The translations under genes and the position numbers were made by a program. Below the pieces are notes generated by a model. It made no database searches, was not told the origin of the DNA, and saw only the letters and a list, made by a program, of their open reading frames with translations. This document shows positions 45,767 to 53,775 of a stretch of DNA of 64,000 nt, piece after piece. This DNA is from Allobosea psychrotolerans. Lineage in GTDB: Bacteria > Pseudomonadota > Alphaproteobacteria > Rhizobiales > Beijerinckiaceae. Within the stretch, counting starts at the first letter, position 1. Every line of letters starts with the position of its first letter. Location: contig NZ_PQFZ01000008.1 of the NCBI RefSeq assembly GCF_002917105.1, forward strand, positions 1 through 64,000. Reading direction: 5' to 3'.

Positions 45767-46162
45767 TCAAAGAGCGCGCGACAGCAGAGCTTCGATCGAA
45801 GCCCTGTTCGTGTCCCCAACGGAACGTCCGACCTCGGCGCCGCCTTTGACGACGATCAAGGTGCTCTGGTGTTGGACCTTGAGACTGCGGAGCGCGTCCT
45901 TTTGGCTGTCGAAGTCGATATTGAAGACGACAAGGTCCTTGAACTTGGGCTGCTGGGCGAGTTCCAAGAGGATCGGCGCCTGCGCCTTGCACGTCGGGCA
46001 CCAAGTTGCTGTGACGTCGATCAGAACCGGCTTGCCGGCTTTGATCGCCGCGTCGAGCGCCGCGGGTGAGTAAGCTTTCTCCTCCTGAGCGGAGACCCCC
46101 CACCCCACCAAGGCGAGCGAGAATGCGGCAAGCGCGGCAAGTGCATGACGACGGTTGATCAT
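45767..46162 (-). CDS. periplasmic thioredoxin-like protein
   Basis: A 131-residue exported protein: signal peptide (cleavage near VSA-QEE) and a thioredoxin fold with active site W-C55-P-T-C58. It resembles the DsbD C-terminal-type partner of CcdA. First gene of the minus-strand trx-ccdA-yeeE-HAD run. A GTAACG-N16-CGAAT site lies 61 nt upstream, consistent with an ECF sigma promoter. Confidence 0.9.
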   Translation of the reverse strand: MINRRHALAALAAFSLALVGWGVSAQEEKAYSPAALDAAIKAGKPVLIDVTATWCPTCKAQAPILLELAQQPKFKDLVVFNIDFDSQKDALRSLKVQHQSTLIVVKGGAEVGRSVGDTNRASIEALLSRAL

Positions 46163-46582
46163 AGGCGACCTCAGTTATGTTCGTGACTCGGCGAAGGCCC
46201 GACATGTGTCTGACTACGGGGATTCGAAATGACGGCGGACTTCGTTACAGCGCTCACGCGGAGTTGATCGCGCATTCGGTCGAGGATACCGGCGCGATGC
46301 GCCCGACCAGTATCAGTGCGCAGGGAACGGAGCCTGTTTTGAGCGCACCCCTGAAGGCAGACAGGATCAGGTGCGGTTTCGACTATAAGCCGGTCGCGCA
46401 GCGAACATCTCTGCAGTCGGACGGCAAAGTTCCGTTTTGGACAGCAGCTGAGTTTCTGCGCCTGGCGCAATTAACCCAGGAGAGGGAGGGAGTCTCTGGC
46501 CCTCTCCGGTGCACGCCAGCTTGCCACCAGGCGACGATTTGCTGAGAATCCCGGCCAAAGAGAACGGCGGGCGTTGAAGGGA
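46163..46582. other. 420-nt intergenic region between the thioredoxin and LysR genes
   Basis: Holds the ECF-type promoter at 46223-46248 (minus strand). A plus-strand frame at 46177-46545 is open but has no recognisable domain and no ribosome site. I see no other gene. Confidence 0.6.
46223..46248 (-). promoter_or_regulatory. SigF-type ECF promoter for the thioredoxin-ccdA run
   Basis: Reading the minus strand: GTAACG, exactly 16 nt, then CGAAT. It matches the Caulobacter SigF consensus GTAACC-N16-CGAA (from memory) except one base. Start codon 46162 lies 61 nt downstream of the -10. Matching sites occur at 52626 and 53715. Confidence 0.55.
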
Positions 46583-47470
46583 TCAGTTCGTTGGCCGCTT
46601 GATAATCGCCTCAACGAAATCCGCGAATGCACGTGCCTTTGTACTGGCGAGGCGCCCCGTGGGAAACAGCGCCCAAAGGTCGATCGGCGGCAGCAGCCAA
46701 TCCTCCAGCACCCGATGCACGGCTCCGCTCGCCAACTCGGGGCCGAACATCCAGTCGGAGGCAATTGCCAGCCCCAAGTCTGCGAGCACTGCCGCACGGA
46801 TACCCTCTGCCGCGCTGACCCGCAGGCGGCCGCGGACCGCCACCGATGCTTCGGTGCCGCTCCGTCGAAAGACCCAGTTGTTGCTAAGCTGGCTATAGAT
46901 AATTGCCTCGTGTCCAGCGAGGTCGGCCGGCACACGCGGAGTACCGGCCCGTGCAAGATAGGCCGGCGTGGCAACGACAGAGCGGCCGCCGGTCGCTATC
47001 CGTCGTGCGACCGCGTTTGAGTCTGGCAGGTCGCCCATGCGCAGGGATACGTCAATCCCTTCCGAAATTAGGTCGATTACCCGATCGTCTAGGATTACGT
47101 CTATCTCCAGATCCGGGTGACGCGTGAGGAACTCGGGCAGGCGCGGTACGATCAGTAGACGCGCAAAGGTTGGCGCCGCCGAGATGCGCAGTCGGCCGGA
47201 GAGCCCTGCGCCTGCGCCGCGGGCCTCCAACTCCGCTTCATCGACTTCCTGGATAGCCAGACGTGCCCGCTCGTAGAAGCGCAGCCCCGCCTCAGTCGGC
47301 GTGAGGCCATGCGTTGAGCGCAGCAGCAGCCGAACCTGCAGTCGTTCCTCCAACTGCGCGATCGTCTTCGATACCGCAGGCTGTCCTACGCCCAGGAGCC
47401 TCGAGGCACCCGAGAACGAGCCAACCTCGATCACGCGTACAAAAGTGGTCATCGCCTGCAAGCGATCCAT
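46583..47470 (-). CDS. LysR family transcriptional regulator
   Basis: A 295-residue LTTR with an N-terminal winged HTH (FVRVIEVGSFSGASRLLGVGQPAVSKTIAQLEERL) and a substrate-binding domain (GRLRISAAPTFARLLIVPRL). It is divergent from the GST gene at 47582. A TTATTC-N7-GAATAA palindrome abuts its start codon, so it likely controls itself and the divergent operon. The start is set at the ATG at 47470 by homology of the HTH. Confidence 0.92.
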   Translation of the reverse strand: MDRLQAMTTFVRVIEVGSFSGASRLLGVGQPAVSKTIAQLEERLQVRLLLRSTHGLTPTEAGLRFYERARLAIQEVDEAELEARGAGAGLSGRLRISAAPTFARLLIVPRLPEFLTRHPDLEIDVILDDRVIDLISEGIDVSLRMGDLPDSNAVARRIATGGRSVVATPAYLARAGTPRVPADLAGHEAIIYSQLSNNWVFRRSGTEASVAVRGRLRVSAAEGIRAAVLADLGLAIASDWMFGPELASGAVHRVLEDWLLPPIDLWALFPTGRLASTKARAFADFVEAIIKRPTN

Positions 47471-47472
47471 GG

Positions 47473-47491
47473 TTATTCCTTCTGAGAATAA
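47473..47491. promoter_or_regulatory. LysR-type operator TTATTC-N7-GAATAA
   Basis: A perfect 6-bp inverted repeat with 7-nt spacer, containing the T-N11-A core of LysR boxes, 3 nt upstream of the LysR start codon and about 90 nt before the GST start. It is the only clear palindrome in the divergent gap. Confidence 0.65.
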
Positions 47492-47581
47492 GTTCCATCC
47501 CTCTCGCCTGTCTGCCACGCTTCGTTAGGAATGGCCATAACTCCTCCCATTGCCGACGATACGGCGCAGGGAAATCCAGAG

Positions 47582-48220
47582 ATGATGGAAGTTCATGCAT
47601 TTGCGACGCCCAACAGCGTCAAGGTGCCTATTTCGCTTGAGGAGATGGGCGTCGATTACGTGCTGAAGCGGGTCAATATTCGCCAAGGCGAGCAGAAGAC
47701 TTCGGCGTTCGTCGCACTCAATCCCAATGCCAAGGTGCCGGTACTAATCGACCCGCAAGGGTCGACAGGCACGGCAGTAACGCTCACCGAAAGTGCGGCG
47801 ATCCTCGTCTATCTCGCCGAGAAAACCGGCAAGCTGCTTCCGGCTGGCGGGGACGATCGCGCGCGCGTCTTCGAGCAGTTGTTCTTCCACGCCTCGACGC
47901 TCAGCCCCGCCTTCGGCAATGCTGGCTTCTTCAAGCGTTTGGTTTCCGAACCGCAGCCCCTCGCTGAGGCACGTTTTGCTGCCGAAGCGGCACGAGTGCT
48001 CGACCTGTTGGAAGTCATGCTCGGTGAGCGTCGATTTATGGCTGGCGACGATTACAGCATCGCTGACATCGCTCATTTCGGCTGGCTCTGGCGGCGCGAT
48101 TTTTCGGGCATGAGCTTCGACGGGCGCCCATATCTGGCTCGCTGGTTCGAAGGCATTGCCGAGCGTCCCGCTGTTCGGCGCGCGCTTTCCCGTGTCGAAG
48201 CGCTCATCTCCCAAGCTTGA
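47582..48220 (+). CDS. glutathione S-transferase family protein
   Basis: A 212-residue two-domain GST: EVHAFATPNSVKVPISLEEMG, LNPNAKVPVLIDP and LTESAAILVYLAEKTG in the thioredoxin-like part, FMAGDDYSIADIAHFGWLWRR in the helical part. The ATG at 47582 has AGGGA 9 nt upstream; an in-frame ATG at 47531 would add 17 residues. First gene of a plus-strand run with enoyl-CoA hydratase and a peroxiredoxin-like gene, likely under the divergent LysR protein. Confidence 0.88.
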   Translation: MMEVHAFATPNSVKVPISLEEMGVDYVLKRVNIRQGEQKTSAFVALNPNAKVPVLIDPQGSTGTAVTLTESAAILVYLAEKTGKLLPAGGDDRARVFEQLFFHASTLSPAFGNAGFFKRLVSEPQPLAEARFAAEAARVLDLLEVMLGERRFMAGDDYSIADIAHFGWLWRRDFSGMSFDGRPYLARWFEGIAERPAVRRALSRVEALISQA

Positions 48221-48255
48221 AATCTCCCTCAGCCTCCTCAGCAAGGAATCGACGC

Positions 48256-49026
48256 ATGTCACGCTTCGAGAATTACCGCGATGCCTTCCCCAATGCTCGA
48301 CTGACGCGCTCTCTGAGCGGCGTGCTGGAGGTCGCGCTGCACACGAATGGCGGCAAGCTCGTGTTTGACGGCCAAGTCCACGAGCAATTCGTCGACCTGT
48401 TCCACGCAATCGGGTCGGATCCTGACAATCGCGTGGTGATCCTCACCGGCTCCGGCGATGCCTTCATGGATGCGATCAGCCCTGAAGGCTTCGATTTCTT
48501 CACCCCCCGCGGCTACGACAAGATCTATCGGGAGGGCAAAAAGGTCCTGATGAACATCCTCGACATCGAGGTCCCGATGATCGCGGCGCTCAACGGACCG
48601 GTGTTGCTCCATTCGGAATACGTGCTGCTGGCGGACATAATCCTGGCGACGCCCGAGACGGTGTTCCAAGACAAGCCGCATTTCGACTTCGGCATCGTTC
48701 CGGGTGATGGCGTCAATCTGCTTTGGCCCGAGGTGATAGGCAGCGTCCGTGGGCGTTATTTCATTCTGACGCGTCAGATCCTCGATGCGGAAACCGCGAG
48801 GGAATACGGCGCGGTGAACGAGATCGTACCGGCCGACCGATTGCTCGACCGCGCCCGTGAGATAGCCGAGGGGCTGGCCGCATTGCCACCACTGACTGGC
48901 CGTTACACGCGCATTGCGCTGACACAGAAGCTTCGTCGGATCATCGATGAAGGCGTGGGCTACGGCCTCGCTCTCGAAGGCATCAGCGCAGCCGAAGTCG
49001 CCCGTACAATGGCCACCAAGGCCTGA
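48256..49026 (+). CDS. enoyl-CoA hydratase/isomerase family protein
   Basis: A 256-residue crotonase-fold protein with VVILTGSGDAFMDA, VPMIAALNGPVLLHSEYVLLADIILATPETVFQDKPHFDFGIVPGDG and a C-terminal helix. The oxyanion-hole region carries LNGPVLLHSE where classical hydratases have GxxxGGG, so catalysis may differ from classical beta-oxidation. The ATG at 48256 follows AAGGAA. It lies between GST and peroxiredoxin-like genes. Confidence 0.85.
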   Translation: MSRFENYRDAFPNARLTRSLSGVLEVALHTNGGKLVFDGQVHEQFVDLFHAIGSDPDNRVVILTGSGDAFMDAISPEGFDFFTPRGYDKIYREGKKVLMNILDIEVPMIAALNGPVLLHSEYVLLADIILATPETVFQDKPHFDFGIVPGDGVNLLWPEVIGSVRGRYFILTRQILDAETAREYGAVNEIVPADRLLDRAREIAEGLAALPPLTGRYTRIALTQKLRRIIDEGVGYGLALEGISAAEVARTMATKA

Positions 49027-49101
49027 CAGCTCGCGTCTTTCTCCGCCGATGTCCCTTCAATCGGCGGAGATTCCAACACTCCAAAATCAGGGAAGTTCCC
49101 T

Positions 49102-49776
49102 ATGTCGCTTCAAGCCGAACTTGACGCCTTCAAGGCCGATTTCGAAGCGGGAAAGGCGCCTTATAGCGTCCCCCGATCGGTGATCGAGACGATGCATCGC
49201 GCTACCACCGAACTGATTGCTTCGGGCGCAGTGCAGGGCACGTTGAAGGCCGGTGATAAGGCGCCCGTCTTCACGCTGAACGATTCTGACGGCAAAGCGG
49301 TCTCGTCGGCTGAACTGCTGGCTCGTGGGCCGCTGGTTCTCAGCTTCTATCGTGGCGTCTGGTGTCCCTATTGCAATATGGAGCTCCAGGCGCTGCAGTC
49401 CGCGCTGCCCGCATTCGAGAAATTAGGCGCCAGGCTGGTTGCCATTTCGCCTCAGACCGCGGCCAACAGCCGTAAATCGGTGCGCCAGAACGAACTCACT
49501 TTCCCGATCCTGTCGGACCCGCACAACGATGTCGCTGCCGCCTTCGGCCTGCGATTTTCGCTGCCCGACTATCTGGTCGCCCTTTACAAGGAGCTCAAGA
49601 ACGACCTGCCGTCATTCAACGGCGACCCTAGCTGGACGTTGCCGATGCCCGCACGCTTCGTGATCGGGCGGGACGGAATCCTCCTCTACGCTGAGGTCAA
49701 TCCCGACTATACCCTTCGCCCGGAACCTGACGACATGCTGCCAGCGCTGCGCCGCGCTGCCGTTGCCGCCTGCTAG
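49102..49776 (+). CDS. peroxiredoxin-like AhpC/TSA family protein
   Basis: A 224-residue thioredoxin-fold protein with the active site W-C88-P-Y-C91 in LSFYRGVWCPYCNMEL and a long N-terminal helical extension. CxxC members of the AhpC/TSA group reduce peroxides or act as thiol reductants. The protein at 59955 has the same build (CFYC site). Last gene of the GST operon; a strong hairpin follows at 49811. Confidence 0.9.
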   Translation: MSLQAELDAFKADFEAGKAPYSVPRSVIETMHRATTELIASGAVQGTLKAGDKAPVFTLNDSDGKAVSSAELLARGPLVLSFYRGVWCPYCNMELQALQSALPAFEKLGARLVAISPQTAANSRKSVRQNELTFPILSDPHNDVAAAFGLRFSLPDYLVALYKELKNDLPSFNGDPSWTLPMPARFVIGRDGILLYAEVNPDYTLRPEPDDMLPALRRAAVAAC

Positions 49777-49810
49777 AGGCCCCCGCTTGCGCCGGAACGC
49801 TGGAGACTGA

Positions 49811-49840
49811 CGTCAGCCAAGACATCGATCTTGGCTGACG
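49811..49840. terminator. bidirectional hairpin between convergent genes
   Basis: CGTCAGCCAAGA pairs with TCTTGGCTGACG over 12 bp with a 6-nt loop. It lies between the convergent peroxiredoxin-like and YHS genes. No clear T-run follows, so efficiency is uncertain. Confidence 0.7.
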
Positions 49841-49857
49841 GGCGTTCCCACCTGGTC

Positions 49858-50340
49858 CTAGCGGATGTCTTTCGCCGTTAGTCCAGGCCAGCCTGCTTCG
49901 CTGCGGGCGAGGTATTTTTTGGTGTCGCGCAGCCAAGTTCGACGGACGTCAAGATCGTAGTTCAGATACAGCTTGCCGTCGACTATCGACCAGGCGTCTG
50001 GCTCGATCTTGACCAGGTAACCACGCGATGTGCCATAGGCGCAAAATCCACCATAAGCTGGCATATACCGTATCGGATCTGCCTCGAAGAGCGCTTTGTG
50101 CTCCGCGCTCGCGAAGCGCCAGGTGGCGCCTCGATATCGAACGGAGAACTCGGGCTTACCTTTGCGCGGACCGCCGTCGCGAAAATACGCGACTGGGTCG
50201 AAGCCCTGGATTGCGGTCCCGTCGGTCGATCCCAGAGTATTGACCGGTCCGTAGCTTTCAGCGCGCGCGCAGGTGACACCAAGCGAAGCTGTGGCAACAG
50301 CGGCCCCGATGCGGCGGATGAAATTGCGCCTGTTGAGCAT
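49858..50340 (-). CDS. YHS domain protein, Tat-type signal
   Basis: A 160-residue exported protein: twin-arginine-like start (MLNRRNFIRRIGAAVATA), then a YHS domain (IQGFDPVAYFRDGGPRKG, SVRYRGATWRFASAEHKALFEADP, YGGFCAYGTSRGY). YHS domains often bind metal or sense redox. Cys in GGFCAYG is conserved in the family. It follows the membrane-protein gene at 50364 on the same strand with a 23-nt gap. Confidence 0.87.
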   Translation of the reverse strand: MLNRRNFIRRIGAAVATASLGVTCARAESYGPVNTLGSTDGTAIQGFDPVAYFRDGGPRKGKPEFSVRYRGATWRFASAEHKALFEADPIRYMPAYGGFCAYGTSRGYLVKIEPDAWSIVDGKLYLNYDLDVRRTWLRDTKKYLARSEAGWPGLTAKDIR

Positions 50341-50363
50341 GTCTTATCTCCCCTGCTCGTTGC

Positions 50364-50849
50364 TTAAGCAGCGCGCGCTTCGAGCACCTCGAAGACGTAG
50401 GCGGCGAGATATCCGTAGATCGCGTGGCCGACGAAGCTCATGAAAGAAAGGCGGGGCACGTCGTTGAGAAGGAAGTACTGACCGGCCAGTGGAGCGAAGA
50501 AGCCCAAGGCGATGAAGTAGGTGATGATGCCCCAGATCCAGCCATCGGCAGGCATGCCGAAACTTTTCACCCAACGCGTCAGACCGTAGTAGCCGAGCGG
50601 GTAGAACAGAAATCCCGTAAGGTAATGCAGCAGCTTGGCGACCGGCGTTGAAATGTCCAGGCCGAACTGGTGCGCAAACAGAGACTTCACCAACTCTGGC
50701 GGCTCCAGCGGGTATTCAGCGAACCAGGCCGTAGGAACCGCTGCGAACAATTCCCAAAATCCAAGGCCGGCAAAGCCGCCGAGTGCAAGGCTAATGACGG
50801 TACGCGTAGAGGGCAGCGCGAAATTGCGCGGCATGGTTGCGGTGATCAT
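50364..50849 (-). CDS. four-helix membrane protein, paralogue of 63021-63515
   Basis: A 161-residue polytopic protein with blocks LALGGFAGLGFWE, YPLEPPELVKSLFAHQ, LTGFLFYPLGY, DGWIWG and ITYFIALGFFAPLAG. Near-identical blocks occur in the protein at 63021-63515, so the two are paralogues. Family unknown to me. It is upstream of the YHS gene. The ATG at 50849 has AGGAG 9 nt upstream. Four hydrophobic segments suggest an inner membrane location. Confidence 0.85.
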   Translation of the reverse strand: MITATMPRNFALPSTRTVISLALGGFAGLGFWELFAAVPTAWFAEYPLEPPELVKSLFAHQFGLDISTPVAKLLHYLTGFLFYPLGYYGLTRWVKSFGMPADGWIWGIITYFIALGFFAPLAGQYFLLNDVPRLSFMSFVGHAIYGYLAAYVFEVLEARAA

Positions 50850-50933
50850 GATCTGCACTCCTGTATGTTAAGTGATCGAAGGGGAAAAATGGGCTGCGAC
50901 GGCGGCCGCACCTGCTCGTTGTGAACCGAGACT

Positions 50934-52583
50934 TCAGAAGGCTCCCTCGTAGCTTTGGGCGTCGATCCGGCAGGCAAGCACAGTAAAGCCACCTCGTTGG
51001 AACGCAGCTTGCCCTTCGCGTTTCAAGGCTTCGCGGTCGGCGACCGCGACGCCGTATCCGCCTAATGCTTCCGCCACTGCTGCGAAATTGGACGAGCCGA
51101 ATTCGACGCCGGCACGCTTGAGGCCGAGCTGTTTTTGCTTCAGTGCGATCAAGCCGAGACTCTCATCGACAAGCACGGTGATCACGACAGGCACCATGAG
51201 ATCGCGAAGAGTGGCTAGCTCACCGAGCACCATTTCGAGACCGGCATCGCCGACGAAGCAAAGAGTTGGTTGGCCCGAGCCGAGTGCGGCGCCCGTTGCC
51301 AGCGGTAGTGCGCAGCCCATGGTGCAGAGCCCGGTCGATTGCAGCAGCCGACGCGGCCCATCGCTGTTCCACATCTGGCTGAGCAGGATTCGATGGGCGC
51401 CGGAGTCGGCGGTGGCTACCGTTCCTGTCGGCGCCACTTCCCGCAGGATCGTAAATACCGCGTGCGGCCCCCATTCTGGTCGATCGGCAAAGGCCGAGCG
51501 AATGGCCGTTCTGGCCCTCTCGGGCTCGCCCCCCGACCAGACGTTGCCGCGCCTTGGTCCTTCGGCAAGCTTCGTCAGGATCGTTCCGACATTGCCTTCC
51601 AGCAGAATGCTCGCGCGGTGCATGCCGTGGGGCATATCCTGCGCGACGATATCGATGACACGCTTGCTCGTAGGCCAAGGATTGCGCCAACCTTGACGCA
51701 TCTCGATAGGATCGTAGCCAGCTAAGATAATGAGATCGGCCGCCTCAATCAACGGCTTCACAATCGCGTCGGCTTTCGGCGATAGGCCGACACCGCCGAT
51801 AACACGCGGATCGCCTTCCGGCACAAGTCCCTTGGCCTTGTAGGTCGTGAGAAGCGGTGCCCCGGTACGCGTCAGAAACGCATCGAGCGCCGCGGCACCC
51901 CCCTGATTGACCAGGTCGAGTCCGGCTATCACCAAGGGCCTCTTTGCACTCGCGATCAAATCACGGGCGACCGAAAGATCGGCGGGGATGTTGGCCTGAA
52001 GCTGTGGCGTAACCAGTGGTCCACGCCTTGCAGTGCGCGCTTCAGCAACGGAGATTGGCAGATCAATGTGCACCGGGCCTGGGCGGCCGCTCCTGGCAAT
52101 GGCGATCGCCTTCTCGACGACAAGATCCTCTGTGCCTGGCGCGGCGCGCAGGCTCGCCTTCACCAGCGGTCGCAATACCGCTTGGTGGTCGAAGACCTGG
52201 TGCGTGTAGCTCTCGGCCAAGGCATGATCGACACAGCCTGTGATGAAGACCAGCGGCACACGATCCTGTTGGGCATTGGCGACGACATTAACGGCGTTGG
52301 CTACGCCCGGTCCCAGCGTTGCAACCAGAACCGGCAATGCTCCCGTTGTGTGCCAGAGACCCTCGGCCATGAAGCCGGCGGCGTTTTCGTGCTTGGCGAG
52401 GAGGAACCGAATTCCCGCGCGCTCCAGCGCATCGATCAGCGCCAGCACCTCGCCGCCGGGGATGCCGAACGCATGCGTCGCGCCAGCCGCCGCCAATCGT
52501 GCAGCAAGCAGATCGGCGCCTGTGACGAGATCGACTCGGACTGGTTGGGCCATCACCGCCGCTGAACTTGTATCGTGATGCAT
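50934..52583 (-). CDS. thiamine diphosphate-dependent enzyme, acetolactate-synthase-like
   Basis: A 549-residue ThDP enzyme with three expected domains. The catalytic Glu66 is in LAKHENAAGFMAEG, and LGPGVANAVNVVANAQQDRVP is typical. The cofactor motif reads GDAGLEMV...VLVDESLG instead of the usual GDG...NN, so Asp replaces the Asn metal ligand. Its reaction is unknown; some such proteins act on 2-oxo acids. A GTAACC-N16-CGAT promoter-like site lies 43 nt upstream. Confidence 0.86.
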   Translation of the reverse strand: MHHDTSSAAVMAQPVRVDLVTGADLLAARLAAAGATHAFGIPGGEVLALIDALERAGIRFLLAKHENAAGFMAEGLWHTTGALPVLVATLGPGVANAVNVVANAQQDRVPLVFITGCVDHALAESYTHQVFDHQAVLRPLVKASLRAAPGTEDLVVEKAIAIARSGRPGPVHIDLPISVAEARTARRGPLVTPQLQANIPADLSVARDLIASAKRPLVIAGLDLVNQGGAAALDAFLTRTGAPLLTTYKAKGLVPEGDPRVIGGVGLSPKADAIVKPLIEAADLIILAGYDPIEMRQGWRNPWPTSKRVIDIVAQDMPHGMHRASILLEGNVGTILTKLAEGPRRGNVWSGGEPERARTAIRSAFADRPEWGPHAVFTILREVAPTGTVATADSGAHRILLSQMWNSDGPRRLLQSTGLCTMGCALPLATGAALGSGQPTLCFVGDAGLEMVLGELATLRDLMVPVVITVLVDESLGLIALKQKQLGLKRAGVEFGSSNFAAVAEALGGYGVAVADREALKREGQAAFQRGGFTVLACRIDAQSYEGAF

Positions 52584-53121
52584 CTTCTCTCCCCCGCATG
52601 TCGCGGCATTGGGTTCCCGTGAGAGATCGCTCTGCGATGCGCATCGGTTACATGTTCACGGAAACGTGAGCTTCACCGCTGTGATGGTTGAGGAGATCTG
52701 ATGGCATGGGCGTCTTGCAGGCCTGCTCGATCCATGCGGATCCGGCGATGCAACCCCGAGGTTCACACAGCTCGGATCGCACCCGGCCGTCGCAGTCGGT
52801 GGCGAGTTGGCAGGTCGCATAGGTCGTCGGCGAGGGCCGAACGTTGACCGTCGCGAGAATGCTCGGTCGCCAGCAGCAGGGATAACGAGACCCTTGATGA
52901 TGTCGCCTTGCTGCTAACCGGAACAGCCCGAACTCGCGATCAACAGCCGCCGCGAATTTTAGGTAGCCCCTGACATACGCCATTTTCGTCGACAACTCCG
53001 ACGTGGCTGATCGAATTGACGAGGGAATGGTGCCCAAAAGCCCGGCGCAGGCTTGTGAGCCTCTTGTCGCCATGCGACGGAATAAGGCGAATTCCGCCCT
53101 ACTGGGAAAAGCGCTTAACCC
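52584..53121. other. 538-nt region between the ThDP enzyme and the sigma factor
   Basis: Holds the SigF-type site at 52626-52651 (minus). A minus-strand frame covering 52648-53301 ends in a Cys-rich stretch (TCQLATDCDG, CEPRGCIAG) that could be a small exported peptide, but its upstream half lies antisense to the sigma factor gene, so I do not call it. No other gene is evident. Confidence 0.5.
52626..52651 (-). promoter_or_regulatory. SigF-type ECF promoter for the ThDP enzyme gene
   Basis: Minus strand: GTAACC, exactly 16 nt, then CGAT. The spacing and -35 match the sites at 46223 and 53715. The start codon is 43 nt downstream. Confidence 0.5.
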
Positions 53122-53694
53122 TTGTCGCTCGCTGAACTCGAAACGCAGCTTCGGCCCGTTTTCCTCGCTGCGCTTGGCGGCGACGCCGCGGCCTACCGAC
53201 TCTTCCTCGATACTATCAGCACTCGCCTGCGCGGCTACGTCCGCCAGATGCTGGCACGCGTCGGACGCAGCGAGATGAGCGAGACGGAGGACGTGCTGCA
53301 AGAGACGCTCTTGGCGCTACATCTCTCCCGCCACACCTATGACCCGGCTAGCCCGGTGACAGCCTGGGCCCGTGCGATCGCGCGTTACAAGCTCGTCGAT
53401 CATCTGCGCCGCACAGGCCGCCATGCTTCCAACCTGCCGATTGATGACGAGGAATACCAGTTGGCGGCGCCAGATGAAGCGGCCTCCGACGCAAAGCTCG
53501 ACCTGGCGCGTGCCATGCAGGCATTGCCGGAGCGGACACGAACTTTGATCGATCGAGTCAAGCTTCAAGGCACGAGCGTGGCGGAGGCAGCTAGCGCGAC
53601 CGGCATGACCGAGACGGCGGCCAAGGTAGCTATTCACCGTGGCTTGCAGGCCATGGCAAAATTTCTGTCGAAACGGGGTGCCACGTCGATATGA
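53122..53694 (+). CDS. ECF RNA polymerase sigma factor (SigF-like)
   Basis: A 190-residue sigma-70 family factor of the ECF class: sigma-2 (RLRGYVRQMLARVG, MSETEDVLQETLLALHLS, PVTAWARAIARYKLVDHLRR) and sigma-4 (LPERTRTLIDRVKLQGTSVAEAASATGMTETAAKVAIHRGL). A DUF1109/NrsF-type gene follows, the known SigF/NrsF pairing. Start is TTG at 53122 with no strong ribosome site, so a slightly later start is possible. Confidence 0.92.
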   Translation: MSLAELETQLRPVFLAALGGDAAAYRLFLDTISTRLRGYVRQMLARVGRSEMSETEDVLQETLLALHLSRHTYDPASPVTAWARAIARYKLVDHLRRTGRHASNLPIDDEEYQLAAPDEAASDAKLDLARAMQALPERTRTLIDRVKLQGTSVAEAASATGMTETAAKVAIHRGLQAMAKFLSKRGATSI

Positions 53695-53714
53695 GGCTTC
53701 TGACAGTACGCTCT

Positions 53715-53740
53715 GTAACCTTTTGCCGACTTCCTGCGAA
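53715..53740 (+). promoter_or_regulatory. SigF-type ECF promoter before nrsF
   Basis: GTAACC, exactly 16 nt, then CGAA: full match to the SigF consensus known from Caulobacter (from memory). It lies between the sigma and anti-sigma genes, 36 nt before the nrsF start, so the anti-sigma would be induced by its own sigma factor. Confidence 0.65.
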
Positions 53741-53775
53741 GTCCCGCTTATCGAGAGTTCATCCCCCGGCCCGAC

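Noticed and set aside
46177..46545. Plus-strand frame in the thioredoxin/LysR gap
   Set aside because: No ribosome site or domain, and it overlaps the SigF-type promoter.
52648..53301. Minus-strand frame before and across the sigma factor gene
   Set aside because: Half lies antisense to the sigma factor; only a Cys-rich 3' part looks gene-like, which is not enough for a call.
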